NCBI RefSeq assembly: GCF_000327385.1
Contig: NW_008709027.1
Location: forward strand, 1,080,907-1,144,906
DNA from: Lottia gigantea
Lineage: Eukaryota; Mollusca; Gastropoda; Lottiidae
Direction of reading: 5' to 3'
DNA: 64,000 bases
Shown: piece by piece, positions 12,030 to 23,040 of the stretch
Position numbering within the stretch: the stretch's first letter is position 1
Layout of the letters: every line of letters begins with the position of its first letter
The notes under the pieces: model-generated
Databases searched by the model: none
Told to the model about the DNA's origin: nothing
The model's input: the letters and a program-made list of their open reading frames with translations, nothing else
Translations under genes and position numbers: made by a program

Positions 12030-13020
12030 CGATACATTTTCAGTATGTCAAGGGCGGTCACCTATCTGTGTCAAATCATACCAAAAATCTAATTTGTGCA
12101 AGATATTGTCGATTTAAACAGACACATTATTTCATAAAATTCTGACATAAACTATCACCTCTATCGCCAACAGATTTTGATGCGTTTTTACTAAGTCAAG
12201 GGGAATAACTCAAATTCCGATGATCGAAAAATTGTCAAATTCAATCTTGAGGAAAGTGGGCGTATCTTGCTAAGCAACCACTTGTTTCATACATCAAGAG
12301 CAATAACTCAAAAACGACAGTCGAAAGATCGTCAAATTCGAACTTTGTCTAAGATCTCTTCATTATAATTGATCACACCAAATTTCATTTAAATCTGATG
12401 AAAATTGTGTTCTCTATTGTGTTTACAAACCAATTTTGAGGCGTTGGGCAATAAATCCCGCTCATAGAAAGATAGCCAAATTCAAACTTATCCAAATAGT
12501 TGGAAGAACAGCAACGATTACCGGTATGAAATATTCAGCCTTCAGTCTTACAATGCTTTTGAACTTTTTGGGACAATACTGTATAATATTGCAAATTTTT
12601 GTAAAAATCTGTCAAGAATTAGGCCTTCAAGAGTGAATACAGGCTAAAACATGTACTTGTTTTTAAGAACAAGAGCAATAACTCAAACTAAATATTTTTC
12701 GATTCTTCTGATTTTCATAGGATTCATCCTTAGTGGTTAACAAAAAACACCAAAGTTTCGTCAAAATCCATCAAGAATTTTGCCTTCTGGAGTGTTTCGA
12801 GCTAAAAATTTAACGTGTTTTCAAGAGCAAGGACATTAACTCAAAAACCGTTCATCGAAAAATCGTCAAATTAAAACTTCATTGCCATCTTATCAATCCC
12901 AGTGCTCACACCAAGTTTGATCAATATCCATCGAAAATTGTAGCGTCTATTGTGCGCACAACAAATTTTTGACGCGATCAAGGGCAATGTGTCAAAAACA
13001 TTCATCGAAAAATCATCAAA
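12030..13020. repeat. ATACGCCCAC-family copy C and adjoining arrays
   Basis: A GTGGGCGTAT end lies at 12,256-12,265 and is followed by TTGCTAAGC, matching in reverse the GCTTAGCAAG-like flank of copy A. On both sides are diverged units carrying AATAACTCAA, CATCGAAAGATCG/CATCGAAAAATCG and ATTGTGTTCAC. Orientation changes within the block, so it looks like two nested or recombined copies. Confidence 0.55.
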
Positions 13021-13031
13021 TTCGAACTAAT

Positions 13032-13500
13032 TTTGACAATGAAGCGGGTTTGAACGCAGTCAAAAAATGTTTTGATAGAATACCTGATCCTAAACGACCT
13101 GATTCTGAAATTCTTCAATTACTCGTAATTTAACGGAATGATTTTTCTATTAACGGTAACATAGACTATTTTGATAATGCGTGTCAATAAGTTTTTAAGA
13201 AATTGTGAGAGCGGGGATCTCCGCAGCATTTAAAGCTTTTTCAGAAATTGAGATTTGGAATACAAACCTCGTTCTGATAAACTCTAATCAATCTTTCGGA
13301 TCACAGCCGTGCAGATCTACAAGATGTAGGATCTGCGGCCATATTTTAACAACTAATTACTTTTCTAATAAACATAATTGTAAATAATTCACTATCAACG
13401 GCCAACTTGTGCCAGTATACGAATATTATTTATCAAATTTCATGCGACAAATGCACTTTTCAATACGTAGGCGAAATTAAAGGTTGCACCATTTGAAAGA
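13032..13500 (+). pseudogene. Penelope-like element remnant (RT piece plus GIY-YIG linker)
   Basis: Broken frames first read DNEAGLNAVKKCFDRIPDP and a following SEILQLL...NDFSING segment, which matches the fingers/palm lead-in of Penelope-like reverse transcriptases. After an internal loss comes a Cys/His linker, GSQPCRSTRCRICGHI, then NIIYQISCDKCTFQYVGE. That is the usual entry to the GIY-YIG endonuclease of these elements. Catalytic RT motifs are missing and several stops and frame changes are present, so this is a dead, internally deleted copy. Family assignment rests on my recognition of the motif order and was not checked by search. Confidence 0.6.
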
Positions 13501-14160
13501 GTCGTTTCTGAAGAAGACATAAACCCTAAGAGTTCCAGACTGTACAGAGAGAGCTTTAGGATGAACCAACTACAAACTATTTCACTTCTGGACTAAACAT
13601 TTAGTATATGACTCTAAAATTATCCCATTTGTTGCTCCATTTAATAGTATTTCTTGCCAAGCATCCCGAAAATATAATCCCCACTATTTTTTATAACAAA
13701 TTAGTTAGAGCTTATTCCAAAAACAAAAATCTACATGATATTCTTTTCCGTGGCCAACTTGATCCCATCGATGATGACGAAATTCCACATAATTAATTGA
13801 ATGTTCTTATTTTGATATCTGTCTATATTTTGCTGGTATTCCTTTAATATTTCAGAATTTGTTTTGGTTCATTGTGATTATGATTTAGTTTATCCACAGC
13901 GAGCTCCTTTCAAGATTTTGTAAAAAGAAAGCTATATCCTGTTTTATTATCATCATTATAGTGTCAAATAGTAAATGCATTATCCATTTAAGTCCATGTA
14001 TAATCATACATGACAACCATATATGATTTTAATACATTTTATAATAACATGAAAACACATTTTTTTTTAACCCCTGCCAGTCAATAGTAGGTAACTGGTT
14101 TCATTATATGTTTGCTAACATCCCTTGAAATGTGAAATTTGTTCAATAATATATCATTTT
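13501..14160. other. Non-coding, probably trailing repeat sequence
   Basis: AT-rich DNA follows the Penelope-like remnant. The open frame at 13,608-13,796 has no recognisable domain and may be degraded element sequence. No supported gene is present. Confidence 0.3.
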
Positions 14161-14332
14161 GACATATTTCCATCTGTCGAGGGATCTTTAACGTGCACAG
14201 CCTGTAGCACACGGGGCCTCCGAACGACTAGACTAGACTAGAAGGTATTATCTCGACTTATGCCGGAATTGAACCCTGGACCTTCAGGTTAGCGTGGAAG
14301 CGCCTAACCCACTGAGCCACCGCGGCTCCCTG
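14161..14332 (-). repeat. tRNA-derived SINE, copy 1
   Basis: On the minus strand the head reads GTGGCTCAGTGGGTTAGGCG (A-box-like) and then GGTCCAGGGTTCAATTCCGG (B-box-like), as in a tRNA-derived RNA polymerase III promoter. The body ends with the block CACGTTAAAGATCCCTCGAC, shared with the second copy at 16,925-17,135. This copy is shorter in the middle. The head and B-box identity are seen directly. Confidence 0.75.
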
Positions 14333-14690
14333 GTGGATTTTGACAAAACTTGGTTTGAATGTTTGTATTCACCCAAGGATGAACCCTATTTACAAAGATG
14401 TAAAAATCTTTAGTGTGAGTTATTGCCTTTGTTCTTAAAATTGCGTTTAATTTTTAGTTTGTAAACACTCTAGAAGGTACAATTCTCGTCAGATTTTTAA
14501 ATAAACTTGGTGGAATGGTTTATTATCATCCAATAAAGATGAACCCTATTTAAAGGCAGAAAAGAAAGATAGATAAAGGCTGTGAATAAAGCAGTTACAA
14601 TTGTAGTAAGAAAATGTTACCCTTGAAATGATCTATATGATAGCTCATGCCAACATCCAGACTTGGCTGTCATAACAATTGTGGGCGTAT
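14333..14690. repeat. ATACGCCCAC-family piece D
   Basis: Diverged internal units (TTCATCCTT-like phrases, GTAAACACTCTAGAAGG, CGTCAGATTTT) end at GTGGGCGTAT (14,681-14,690). This end abuts the mariner remnant, whose coding sequence stops only a few bases away. The opposite end was not found. Confidence 0.55.
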
Positions 14691-14699
14691 TACGGTCTT

Positions 14700-15080
14700 T
14701 TATTTTGGGAAACAGGTCTCATCCGTACTTACAAATCGGACCCAAAAATCAGCAGGATCTTCTTCAAAATGACATAAATAGTAACGGGAAGTCAGAAATC
14801 TGACACGTTTCAGATCAACTGGACTGTTAAAGAGGTTTGACACCCACCTTGCAGAAACTTTTGTTATTCCCAAATCGTCGGTGATAATGTGAGCAACCTT
14901 CTCATGAGAGATGTCCGCCACATATGGCAATATGTCGAGTGGTAAATTAACGATCAGCCATCATCATGCAATGCACCCGGTCAGAATGATTGCAGTTGAA
15001 CACCTTCCTAGACGCAGGTCATCGTCAAGGCTCTCTTTGCCATGCATGAATTTCATAGCTCACTTCTTAACAGTGGAGAC
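14700..15080 (-). pseudogene. mariner-type transposase remnant
   Basis: The minus strand encodes ISHEKVAHIITDDLGITKVS, then ARWVSNLF, FEEDPADFWVRFVSTDETCF: the helix-turn-helix to first catalytic Asp (TDE) portion of a Tc1/mariner transposase. Upstream, in broken frames, HGKESLDDDLRLGRCSTAI matches the GRP/AT-hook-like linker. The downstream DDD catalytic half is absent, because the copy ends just after the first catalytic motif, next to the element at 14,690. Several stops interrupt the 5' part, so it cannot be active. Confidence 0.75.
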
Positions 15081-15929
15081 CATGTTAGTATGTATCTGTA
15101 TTGTTTTGATTTACTCCATATAGTAACATGTCCTGTAGACTTAGCCAGTTTTGTCCATAAATAGACAATAATTACACTTTTCTATTAGTTAAATTACGCC
15201 ATTACTCGGAACTTCAGAACAAATTTCCCCATGTAAACACAAAACGTTTGGTTGTAGCTTGCAAAAGAAATCGAAATCTTAGCTATTTTCTCTTTCACGG
15301 TAGGCTTGAACCATTAAACAATGCCCATTCTCAATAGTTCAAGGGAGGGAACTGATCACAAAACGTTGTATTATGATAGGAAAAAAAACCTTGCATCCGC
15401 ATCCATGAGGATATTTAATACAGTATATTTTGATATCTAATAAATCTTTTATGATTTGGTGCTTTAATGGTATTCAATCTTTACTGTCAACTCTTTAACG
15501 ACGTTATGTCTACGTTATAATGACAAATGTGCTACCCATACGTAATTAATTGTAGGATGAATTCGTCACACTTCTCCATTATGCTACTTCATACTTGGAA
15601 AGAATCACACAATACGTTAGTAGTTGATTCTTTTTAGGGTTGATGTATATGTTGCACCGGTCTCCGTTCAGATGGAATCAGGACCGGTCGGACCGTTACC
15701 GTTTCGGCCCACTCATTACACTACCAACTCGGATCGTTACTGTGTCGGACCTATACCGATTCGGCCCACTATTTTTTATTTTAATCGGACCAAGTCTTAA
15801 TTAACAATACTCAACCAATTATTAGGTATTAATTATCACTTTGATGTGAATTGTTCAATGAGATTAGTTAAGGGATTAGACGATTTGTATTCAACAGTTC
15901 AAAGTTAAGTATAAAGGGATTTAAAATTA
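15081..15929. other. Flank of a transposase remnant, no gene
   Basis: Around 15,655-15,780 the phrases CGGACCGTTACCG, CGGATCGTTACTG, CGGACCTATACCG and TTTCGGCCCACT/TTCGGCCCACT form an imperfect local repeat unlike the AT-rich surroundings. It may be subterminal sequence of the element carrying the transposase at 15,930. Otherwise nothing is recognised. Confidence 0.4.
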
Positions 15930-16394
15930 ATCAGAAAAGTGTTTGCCTTGCCCTTCCTCCCCGCCGATCAGATTTTAGACGCATTTAATAAACTGCGAGA
16001 CAGAGCTTCCACAGACCAACTTAAAGAAATTATGGACTATGTAGACGACACCTGGATTACCAGTACTGTGTGGACCATACCATCCTGGTGCTTATTTAAG
16101 AAGACGATCCGCACCAACAATGATGTGGAGGGGTGGCATAACGCTGTCAACCAAAAGGCGAAGAAAGGAAATCTACCATTTTACCTTCTTAAAACATTGT
16201 TGTTCGGGGAAGCCAAGAAGATTCCGATACAGATGAAAATGGTTTCGGAGGGGAAATTGAAACGATATCAAAGCAAGCAGACCTGCACCACCCAAGGAAA
16301 ACTTTTTAAAATATGGTCTACGTACAGTGAAGGTGAAATGGGTACCAGCCAACTATTAAAGAAGTGTGGTGCCATCTTCGCCCCAAATAATTAA
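15930..16394 (+). pseudogene. 3' remnant of a MULE-like transposase
   Basis: An open frame of about 150 residues has the C-terminal signature of a transposase family common in marine invertebrates: ALPFLPADQI, WTIPSWCLFKKTIRTNNDVE, GWHNAVNQKA and LPFYLLKTLLFGEA. The RTNNDVEGWH block normally follows the catalytic core and contributes the last acidic residue. The N-terminal DNA-binding region and the first two catalytic acids are missing, and stops lie just upstream. It is a 5'-truncated copy. Assignment to the MULE superfamily is by motif recognition. Confidence 0.65.
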
Positions 16395-16924
16395 ACGGCC
16401 CTTTTCAGGGACATCTAAACGGCCCTTTTCAGGGCCACCAAACTCTCTCAAAAGAGTGAATGAGTCTAATATATTTTTTTGAAAATAAAGTTTAATATAT
16501 ATAAAACACGGTCATTATAATGGCTGCCATATGCATTGTCTTTTAACACTGTTCTGAGTCCTAGTGAGAGTTGTCCTTACCATTTTACTTTCAATTTGTT
16601 TACAAAAGTGGTCTGAGTCGGTAAGGTATTGGTCCAAATTTATAAAAAATGTGATCCGAGTCTGTCGTAAAAATTACAATCTGACAATCTCAGCTACAGT
16701 CTCCTTCTACATGGTCATTAAATTCGTGTTTGTAAACTTTTATCTTTTAATATAAACCACAAACGCGTTTCCAAATACCACAGTATAAAACAAAACGTAT
16801 GTGGAACACCAGTTTATGTAAAAGGGGAGGAAGCAGCAAATAATGTTGTCCCACAAGAAATAAAGGGTGATATGAGACAGCAAACTATTGTCATGCTAAC
16901 ACAGACATAGAGAAAATAATCTTT
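16395..16924. other. Downstream flank of the MULE-like remnant
   Basis: Directly after the stop, AAACGGCCCTTTTCAGGG occurs twice in tandem (about 16,392-16,428), followed by CTCTCAAAAGAGAG-like hairpin sequence. These may be 3' terminal sequences of the element. No gene is seen beyond. Confidence 0.35.
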
Positions 16925-17135
16925 TTCGATCTCCAACTGTCGAGGGATCTTTAACGTGCATAGCCTGTAGCACACGGGGCATCGCTTTATTGTCCCATCC
17001 GAACGACTAGACGCTTTTTCCATGTCAGCCCCTCTTACCTGCATCACTGCCAGGGGGAAACCGGGGTGAAAAATCCAAAGGTATTATCTCGACCTATGGG
17101 ATTGAACCCTGGACCTTCAGGTTAGCGAGCAAGCA
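16925..17135 (-). repeat. tRNA-derived SINE, copy 2
   Basis: It shares with copy 1 the blocks CTGTCGAGGGATCTTTAACG, GCCTGTAGCACACGGGGC, CCGAACGACTAGAC and TTGAACCCTGGACCTTCAGG (plus strand). This copy keeps about 60 more bases in the middle but has lost the A-box end of the head. Both copies have the same orientation, about 2.8 kb apart. Confidence 0.7.
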
Positions 17136-18453
17136 CATTTGATTTTCAACTTTCTACACGAATGACCAAAATCTTACATAAATTTACCCGCACACGGAAA
17201 GGTGTATGAATGAATTCTGCCTGAGCTGATGGCTGATATGCGCCGGACTTAACGTCAAGATCGTTAGCTTATTCTACCGACGCGACGGTGAAATCTGGAT
17301 ATCCGTCCGCAATTGTTTAGACGGGAGTCATTATGTCGACGAGGCGGTTCAGAGTTGTGTTGTTTTTTGATGCTTTAACCATAATCGAAAAGGCATCTAG
17401 ATTAATTTTTTCAAGTAAGTCAGTGGGGAGTATTTATTTTGTAAAATAACATTTCAGATGGTAAATTGTGAGATTTAATTTGAGTTTTTACAGGAAGCGA
17501 GCTTTTATCCGTCTTGTCATTTGCTAGTTCTCACTACCCGTGGCCCTACTGAACAAGCCAGATCTATCACTATTTCTTTTACTAATCTCTTGACCTTGTT
17601 ATGCTAATTATATTTTTTATATTTTGGTGTATTTGATAATTTTTGTACGTGTAGTTTAGGAGGACACGTACCAGCCGAAATGAGTTAAAAGATATTACAA
17701 GACAAAGCGAAAAGGTTACAGTGTGCAGTGAGCAAACCAATGAAATAAAATTACTCTTCAAACAGCCGGGTGTCGATAAATCCGGACCCGCTCAAAACTT
17801 ATGTACCAGTACCAAAATATGCAATAAATTTGTAAATAGTGTATATAATAAGCGTACAATATTATGATTTTTTATTAAAATGTAAATTCTAAAAGTAAAA
17901 TTGAACCTGATGAAGTTTAGTTCTAAAAAATGTTTCTAGGCCTGAGGAGTGTAGGACTGGGGTGTCTAAAGTTACAAATAGACTTGATGCGGCTAGGCCT
18001 TTAGTGAAAGTATAGAATTCCGTATATATCATCATTAGGAAGTTTATGATTAGAATTCAGATTTAAAAAATACGCAAAAAAAAAAGAATCTTTCTTTTGT
18101 TTTGTATAACTATTATTATCGTTAATGGTTCAAAATGCCAACGCCTGGAATTATTTCGGTTTTGATGTAAATTTATTTCATTTATTGTGTTATGATAAAA
18201 TATTTTGCAAATCTCCCCTCAGCGGCCATATTGGATTCCCCCTGCCATTTCAATGTTTGTGACGTCGTATGCGTAAAGTGTGCGCTCCAGTTATTCTATT
18301 CTATGTTAAATACGCAGGCCCTAACGTCAAATTAGAACTGTCCATGGTTGCAGCCATGTTTGTTGTCGTCCGCCTAAGGCTTTCTTGTTGACATTTGTTA
18401 AAAAAGGGGGATTATTGTTTATTTAGAATTGATATATTTTATTGTTATAATTA

Positions 18454-18484
<31 letters not shown>

Positions 18485-19030
18485 GTTATTTATTTAAGTG
18501 TCACCGTCCATTAGTAAAGTTCCTCCACATGGTAGGCCCCGCATAGATAATATTTAAGTCTCACGTAAAGTTGCTTCTTTGTAACAAGAATGTGCACTAT
18601 GTTTTGTACGTGTAAGGTTTCGCACACTCTAGTTTTACGCTGACCTAGAAGTAACATCTAAGCCTAAATCACTTAATTAATTATTAATTACTTCTGTACT
18701 TTTATAATAGGTAATTATCATAAAAAGAACCATTTACAAGTACATCTGAAAAGTTTTAGCAAATCCCAAATAACATAATTCAATTTTTTTTCATTGTAAT
18801 TGTAACTTTAAGTTTTCCATGTCAGGAAAATTCCGCTTGTCAGGCAAAGATAGTACTTGTCAGGATGCAGGATTCTGGCTAATCAGCTCCTCTCAATGTT
18901 ATAAATGGCTTAAAGCGTTTACGCTCAGCCGATAGCTCTTAACAGGCAACTGAGTAAGACCTTACTCTGAACTATTTCCCGACACGGAATAATCTGGAAT
19001 GTGTCAAGATTTGATCCAAATTTCCTTTCT
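17136..19030. other. Intergenic, possible but unproven first exon near 17,333
   Basis: A CpG-richer patch at 17,220-17,350 holds ATG (17,333) with 27 codons to a GTAAGT donor (17,415). No matching downstream exon was found, so it is not called as a gene. A TAA trinucleotide run lies at about 18,451-18,482. No other feature was supported. Confidence 0.35.
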
Positions 19031-19330
19031 ATGCAAAAAATAAAACAAATAATTCCTGACAACCTGAACCATGTCACATGTTGACAGCCTAGCACCAAAT
19101 TCCGACAAGTTAAATCATGACAAACTATTTCCTGACAATTTTTTTCCTAACAATATTAACCTGACAAACCGAATCCTATCAAATGAGCTTGATCAAATGA
19201 CTATGACTAAGTAAATTCCTCACAAACTATGTCCTGACAATTATAGTCTTTGTAGTTTCTAATTAATCCGGACTAACTGACGCCTGGCAAATAAACAAGA
19301 CTAATTCCTGTAAACTTAATAATGTAACTG
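19031..19330. repeat. Degenerate TTCCTGACAA cluster
   Basis: TTCCTGACAA and near variants (ACCTGACAA, TCCTAACAA, TCCTATCAA, CCTCACAA) recur every 12-30 bases. The inverse form TTGTCAGG occurs three times at 18,822-18,862. Spacing is irregular, unlike a normal minisatellite. It may be an old decayed array; function is unknown. Confidence 0.45.
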
Positions 19331-19759
19331 ACCAAAGACTATCGACAACCGTTCACCAAATAATATCTGTATATAGTTTGTCCGTGGGGGAACAACGTTA
19401 CCTTGTTTGACTGTTTGTTATCAAAATACTGCCGTTTCAGGTACCTCCTGATGAAAAAACAAACAAACAAACAAACACAACACATGCGGACCATCTGAAA
19501 TCAAAGCTAGAAAGTAAAACACATAAAGTTTTTTGCCTTACCCACTGCTGATGTATCTTATTTTTTTTTCATACAAGAAAGCTAAATGTATATCACTTGA
19601 CCGCTCTCAGTTCAGCAGATAGAACGAGTATGGCACGAGGAGCAACATTGGTCGACCAGACAACGACATTGCTAGTTGAGTCACGAGAGTGCTTTATACT
19701 ATTGTTTCGAAACATTCTCATAATCACTCTTTGGAGTGACAGTGATATAACACACGTTA

Positions 19760-21350
19760 GAAATGTGGACGTATATTGCTGTCGCCCCTGTCTAAACGTC
19801 CACCCGTTCTCATTTCTTGCAGGCACATTAGAGGCTATAGTTCAAGTTCAAATTTGGTAACGAATGGTTTCGGAGTTATTGCCACTGACTTTTCCAATTT
19901 GGCTTGTAGACACAATAAAGGTTTATCTGATCTTGATGAAACTTGGTATGCATATATAGACTGATGAGATCTCGGTCAAATTTGGTTTATAGGCATGATA
20001 GAAGCGCTACAGTTTTTATCCGATATTGATGAAACTTGGTATACAATTATGCATGTATATATTAATGATCTGTCAAGTTTGAATTTAATAACAATCGGAG
20101 GAATGATTTTTGAAAAGATAGCTGGCCATGCAAGGTAACATACGCCCACTGGCAGATTTGATTTTAAACATAAATATTTAGCAGTACAGTAACAATCACC
20201 AGTATGAAATATTCAACCTTCAGTCATACACTCTTTAGCACAACACTGAATAATATTGAGTATTATTTATTGCCCTAGTTCTGGAAAACGTGTTCAATCT
20301 TTAGCTCGTGAAAACTCTAGAAGGCAAATATTCAATCTTCAGAACTGAACAATAAAACCAAGTTTTGTCAAAATCCAGAAAAAATCATGCCTTTTAGTGT
20401 TTAAGAGCTAAATTTGAAAGAGGTTTCAAGAACAAGGGCAATAATTATACTAAATATTTTTCAATTCTTCTGATTTTCAATAGGGTTCATCCTTGGGTGA
20501 TTACGAACATTCACACCAAGTTTCATCAAAGTGATTACGTGCTAAAAATTGAACGCGTTTTCAATAGCAAGGGCAATAACTCATACTAAATATTTTTCGA
20601 TTTTTCTGATTTTCAATAGGGTTTATCCTTTGGTGAAAACAAACACGTCAAAATCCGTCAAGAATTGTCCCTTCTAGAGTGTTTACAATCTAAAATTTTA
20701 ACGCGTTTTCAAGAACAAGGACAATAACTCATACTAAATATTTTTCAATTTTTCAATACGGTTTATCCATGGGTGACAACCAACACTCATGCCAAGTTTC
20801 GTCAAAATCCGTCAAGAATTGTGCCCTGTCGAGTGTTTACGAACTAAAAATTGAACGCGTTTTCAAGAACAAGGGCAATAACTAATACTAAATATTTTTC
20901 AATTTTTCTGATTTTCGATAGGGTTTATCCTTGGGTGATTACAAACACTCACACCAAGTTTCGTCAAAATCCATCAAGAATTATGCCTTCTAGAGTGTTT
21001 ACAAGCTAAAATTGAACGCGTTTTCAAGAACAAGGGCAATAACTCATACTAAATATTTTTCAATTTTTCTGATTTTCGATAGGGTTTATCCTTGGTCGAT
21101 AACGAACACTCATACCAAGTTTCGTCAAAATCCGCCATGAATTGCACCTTCTAGAGTGTTTACGAGCATTTCAAGAACAAGGGCAATAACTTATAGTAAA
21201 TATTTTTCGATTCGTCTGATTTTCTATAGGGTTCATCCTTGAGTGATTACAAACAACCATACCAAGTTTCGTCGAAATCAGTCAAGAATTGTTAAGGAGC
21301 CGACGGAATGAGGTGACGGCAATATACTCCCCCATTTCATGTGGGCGTAT
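19760..21350. repeat. ATACGCCCAC-family copies E (two joined elements with about 150 bp arrays)
   Basis: A degraded end (GGACGTATATTGCTGTCGCC) at about 19,764 begins one element that runs to ATACGCCCAC at 20,140-20,149. A second runs on to GTGGGCGTAT at 21,341-21,350. The second contains about six tandem units of 133-162 bases, each carrying CAAGGGCAATAACT, TACTAAATATTTTTC, TAGGGTTTATCC, CCAAGTTTCGTCAAAATCC and CTAGAGTGTTTAC. The unit differs from the one at 41.6-43.3 kb, although the element ends are shared. Confidence 0.7.
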
Positions 21351-22080
21351 AAAAATGACTTAATAAAAACACAAGAGCAGAAAGCAGATTTGTATATCTA
21401 AATCCAGAGAGAGGTCTATTGAAATTCAGAGTTTTCGAGTTATTGCCCTTGCTGCTTCTTGGCGGCATTCGTATTAGCATAAAATGAATTACAGAAGTCG
21501 GTCTACTTGTCGATACAATTTTTGTTACTTTGAAAGTTATTGCCCTTTTAAAATCTTGTGGACACTGAACAAAACCAACTTCTTAATGGATTCGAATAAA
21601 TCGAGTTTATCAAAAATAAAATGTGAATAAAGCTCCATAACTATGAAAATGCTATTGACGATTGTCAACTGCCTTTACATTTATAGGTGTATTACGATGA
21701 CCATCGCTATCTTTGAGCATTTAGAGGGCTTAATTTTCAATTCAAAATAATTTAAAAAATTACAAAGGACTATTTGATCCATACCCATTTCTTTTTTTAA
21801 ATTTTAGAGATTGTCACACTACAAACTTGTACAATAGAAGTATAGTCTGTGATCACTACATTTGGAGGATTAATCAAAGTTGCAGTTGAGATTAATATCC
21901 CTGTTGATAAAGAGATGAAAAACTTGATATCGTAGGGCAAAGGTAATTTTTTATGTATTTCAGTGCACTTAGGTACGTTCTCCAGTGATTCTGGTGACTA
22001 GTCGGGTAAAACATATAATTATGCAATAATCCTTTAGCGATATTTAGGGTGAAGACAATTTTATTTTTAGTTTTTTTTGC
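21351..22080. other. Intergenic, repeat debris
   Basis: This includes the second occurrence of the dispersed phrase GAGCATTTAGAGGGCTTAAT (about 21,714). No gene is supported. Confidence 0.35.
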
Positions 22081-22215
22081 ACACAGTGTTTCATATATAC
22101 CTTCTTGTACTATATATGCTTCCTCATTTCATCTGATGATGACAATGCAGATTGTTGAAACGTTGTGTGCAATAAAACTATAAGGAGTATTAAACCACAA
22201 AATTGTGTTCTGTCA
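22081..22215 (+). repeat. Possible retroelement 3' tail
   Basis: The stretch contains CATCTGATGATGACAATGCAG, GATTGTTGAAACGTTGTG and an AATAAA signal at the end. Tails of this kind (a DDD-like TGATGATGA followed by GTTGAAACGTTG) are common at the 3' ends of Penelope-like and related retroelements in marine invertebrates. No coding sequence is attached, so the call is tentative. Confidence 0.3.
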
Positions 22216-22539
22216 TTTAATTATGCAATAGTTTTTTTTTAAGTTGGGGTATGTTGTAAGTCCTGTGGTAACTAACAAGGCTACGATCATCAACTGGTTT
22301 GCCTTGCAACCTTTATTTAATTCAACATTAACCGCTTGCTTGTCATTTGAAAGAAACTTTTCTAAGAGAGCACAAGCCACTTCAGTCATTCAGTATTTGC
22401 TTGACTCACAGTATGATGAACTGATAAGCCCCTAATGGTATCCATACATATTAGTGGACACTAAAGGTTTATTTGTGAATGGATTCACAATAATTCTCAT
22501 TTTAGCCTTGGATACTGGTTAGTATGTGAAGTTTTGCTG

Positions 22540-23040
22540 CACTCAGATTAAAATCTGAATTCAATGTACATCGCATGGTCTAAAATGGCCTCTGCAATGG
22601 TTTCAGCATCCAAATTGTCCATGGGGATTAATTAAAAGAAACATTCCTGTACATCCTCCTTAAAAATATTATCACAACATTTAAGTTTTCAATTTTACTT
22701 GTGTACTTTGATTCATCTGCTTGAAGAGAAAAGAAACCACTTGACTAAACATTGTCTATTATTTCTAAAACACTGTGGTCAGTTACTTTCTTGATCGGTG
22801 CCAATGGTCGATCGTGTTTAGCTGTTAATCTCAGAAACTTCTGAACGTTACCAGGATTCATCACATCACCCCCTTCACGACATTTGCTTTAAGCATGGTT
22901 CTGAGTATTTTTTCTTGTATTTCTCATCAAGAATTTGAGTAAAAAAAATTACACTAAATTTGAAAGTCTCTCCAAGCTACCATGATGGTTTATGGCTTTG
23001 ACTTCATACTTGTCTTTATTGTGAACTTTTTTCATCGACA
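22540..23040 (-). pseudogene. hAT-like transposase remnant
   Basis: Broken minus-strand frames read GDVMNPGNVQKFLRLTAKHD, then FFSLQADESKYTSKIENLNV and DNLDAETIAEAILDH. The ADES block with a following short-interval EN-L resembles the first catalytic Asp region of hAT-type (DUF4371/zf-MYM-associated) transposases. At least one stop separates the two blocks and others lie upstream. Later catalytic residues and the C-terminal dimerisation region were not found nearby. The call rests on motif memory only. Confidence 0.5.

Noticed and set aside
14161-14332. Functional tRNA gene on minus
   Set aside because: Box-like sequences are present but no cloverleaf can be closed, and the body is shared with a second copy, so it is a SINE.
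22244-22435. 63-residue plus-strand frame
   Set aside because: No recognisable motif; it may be element debris but cannot be assigned.
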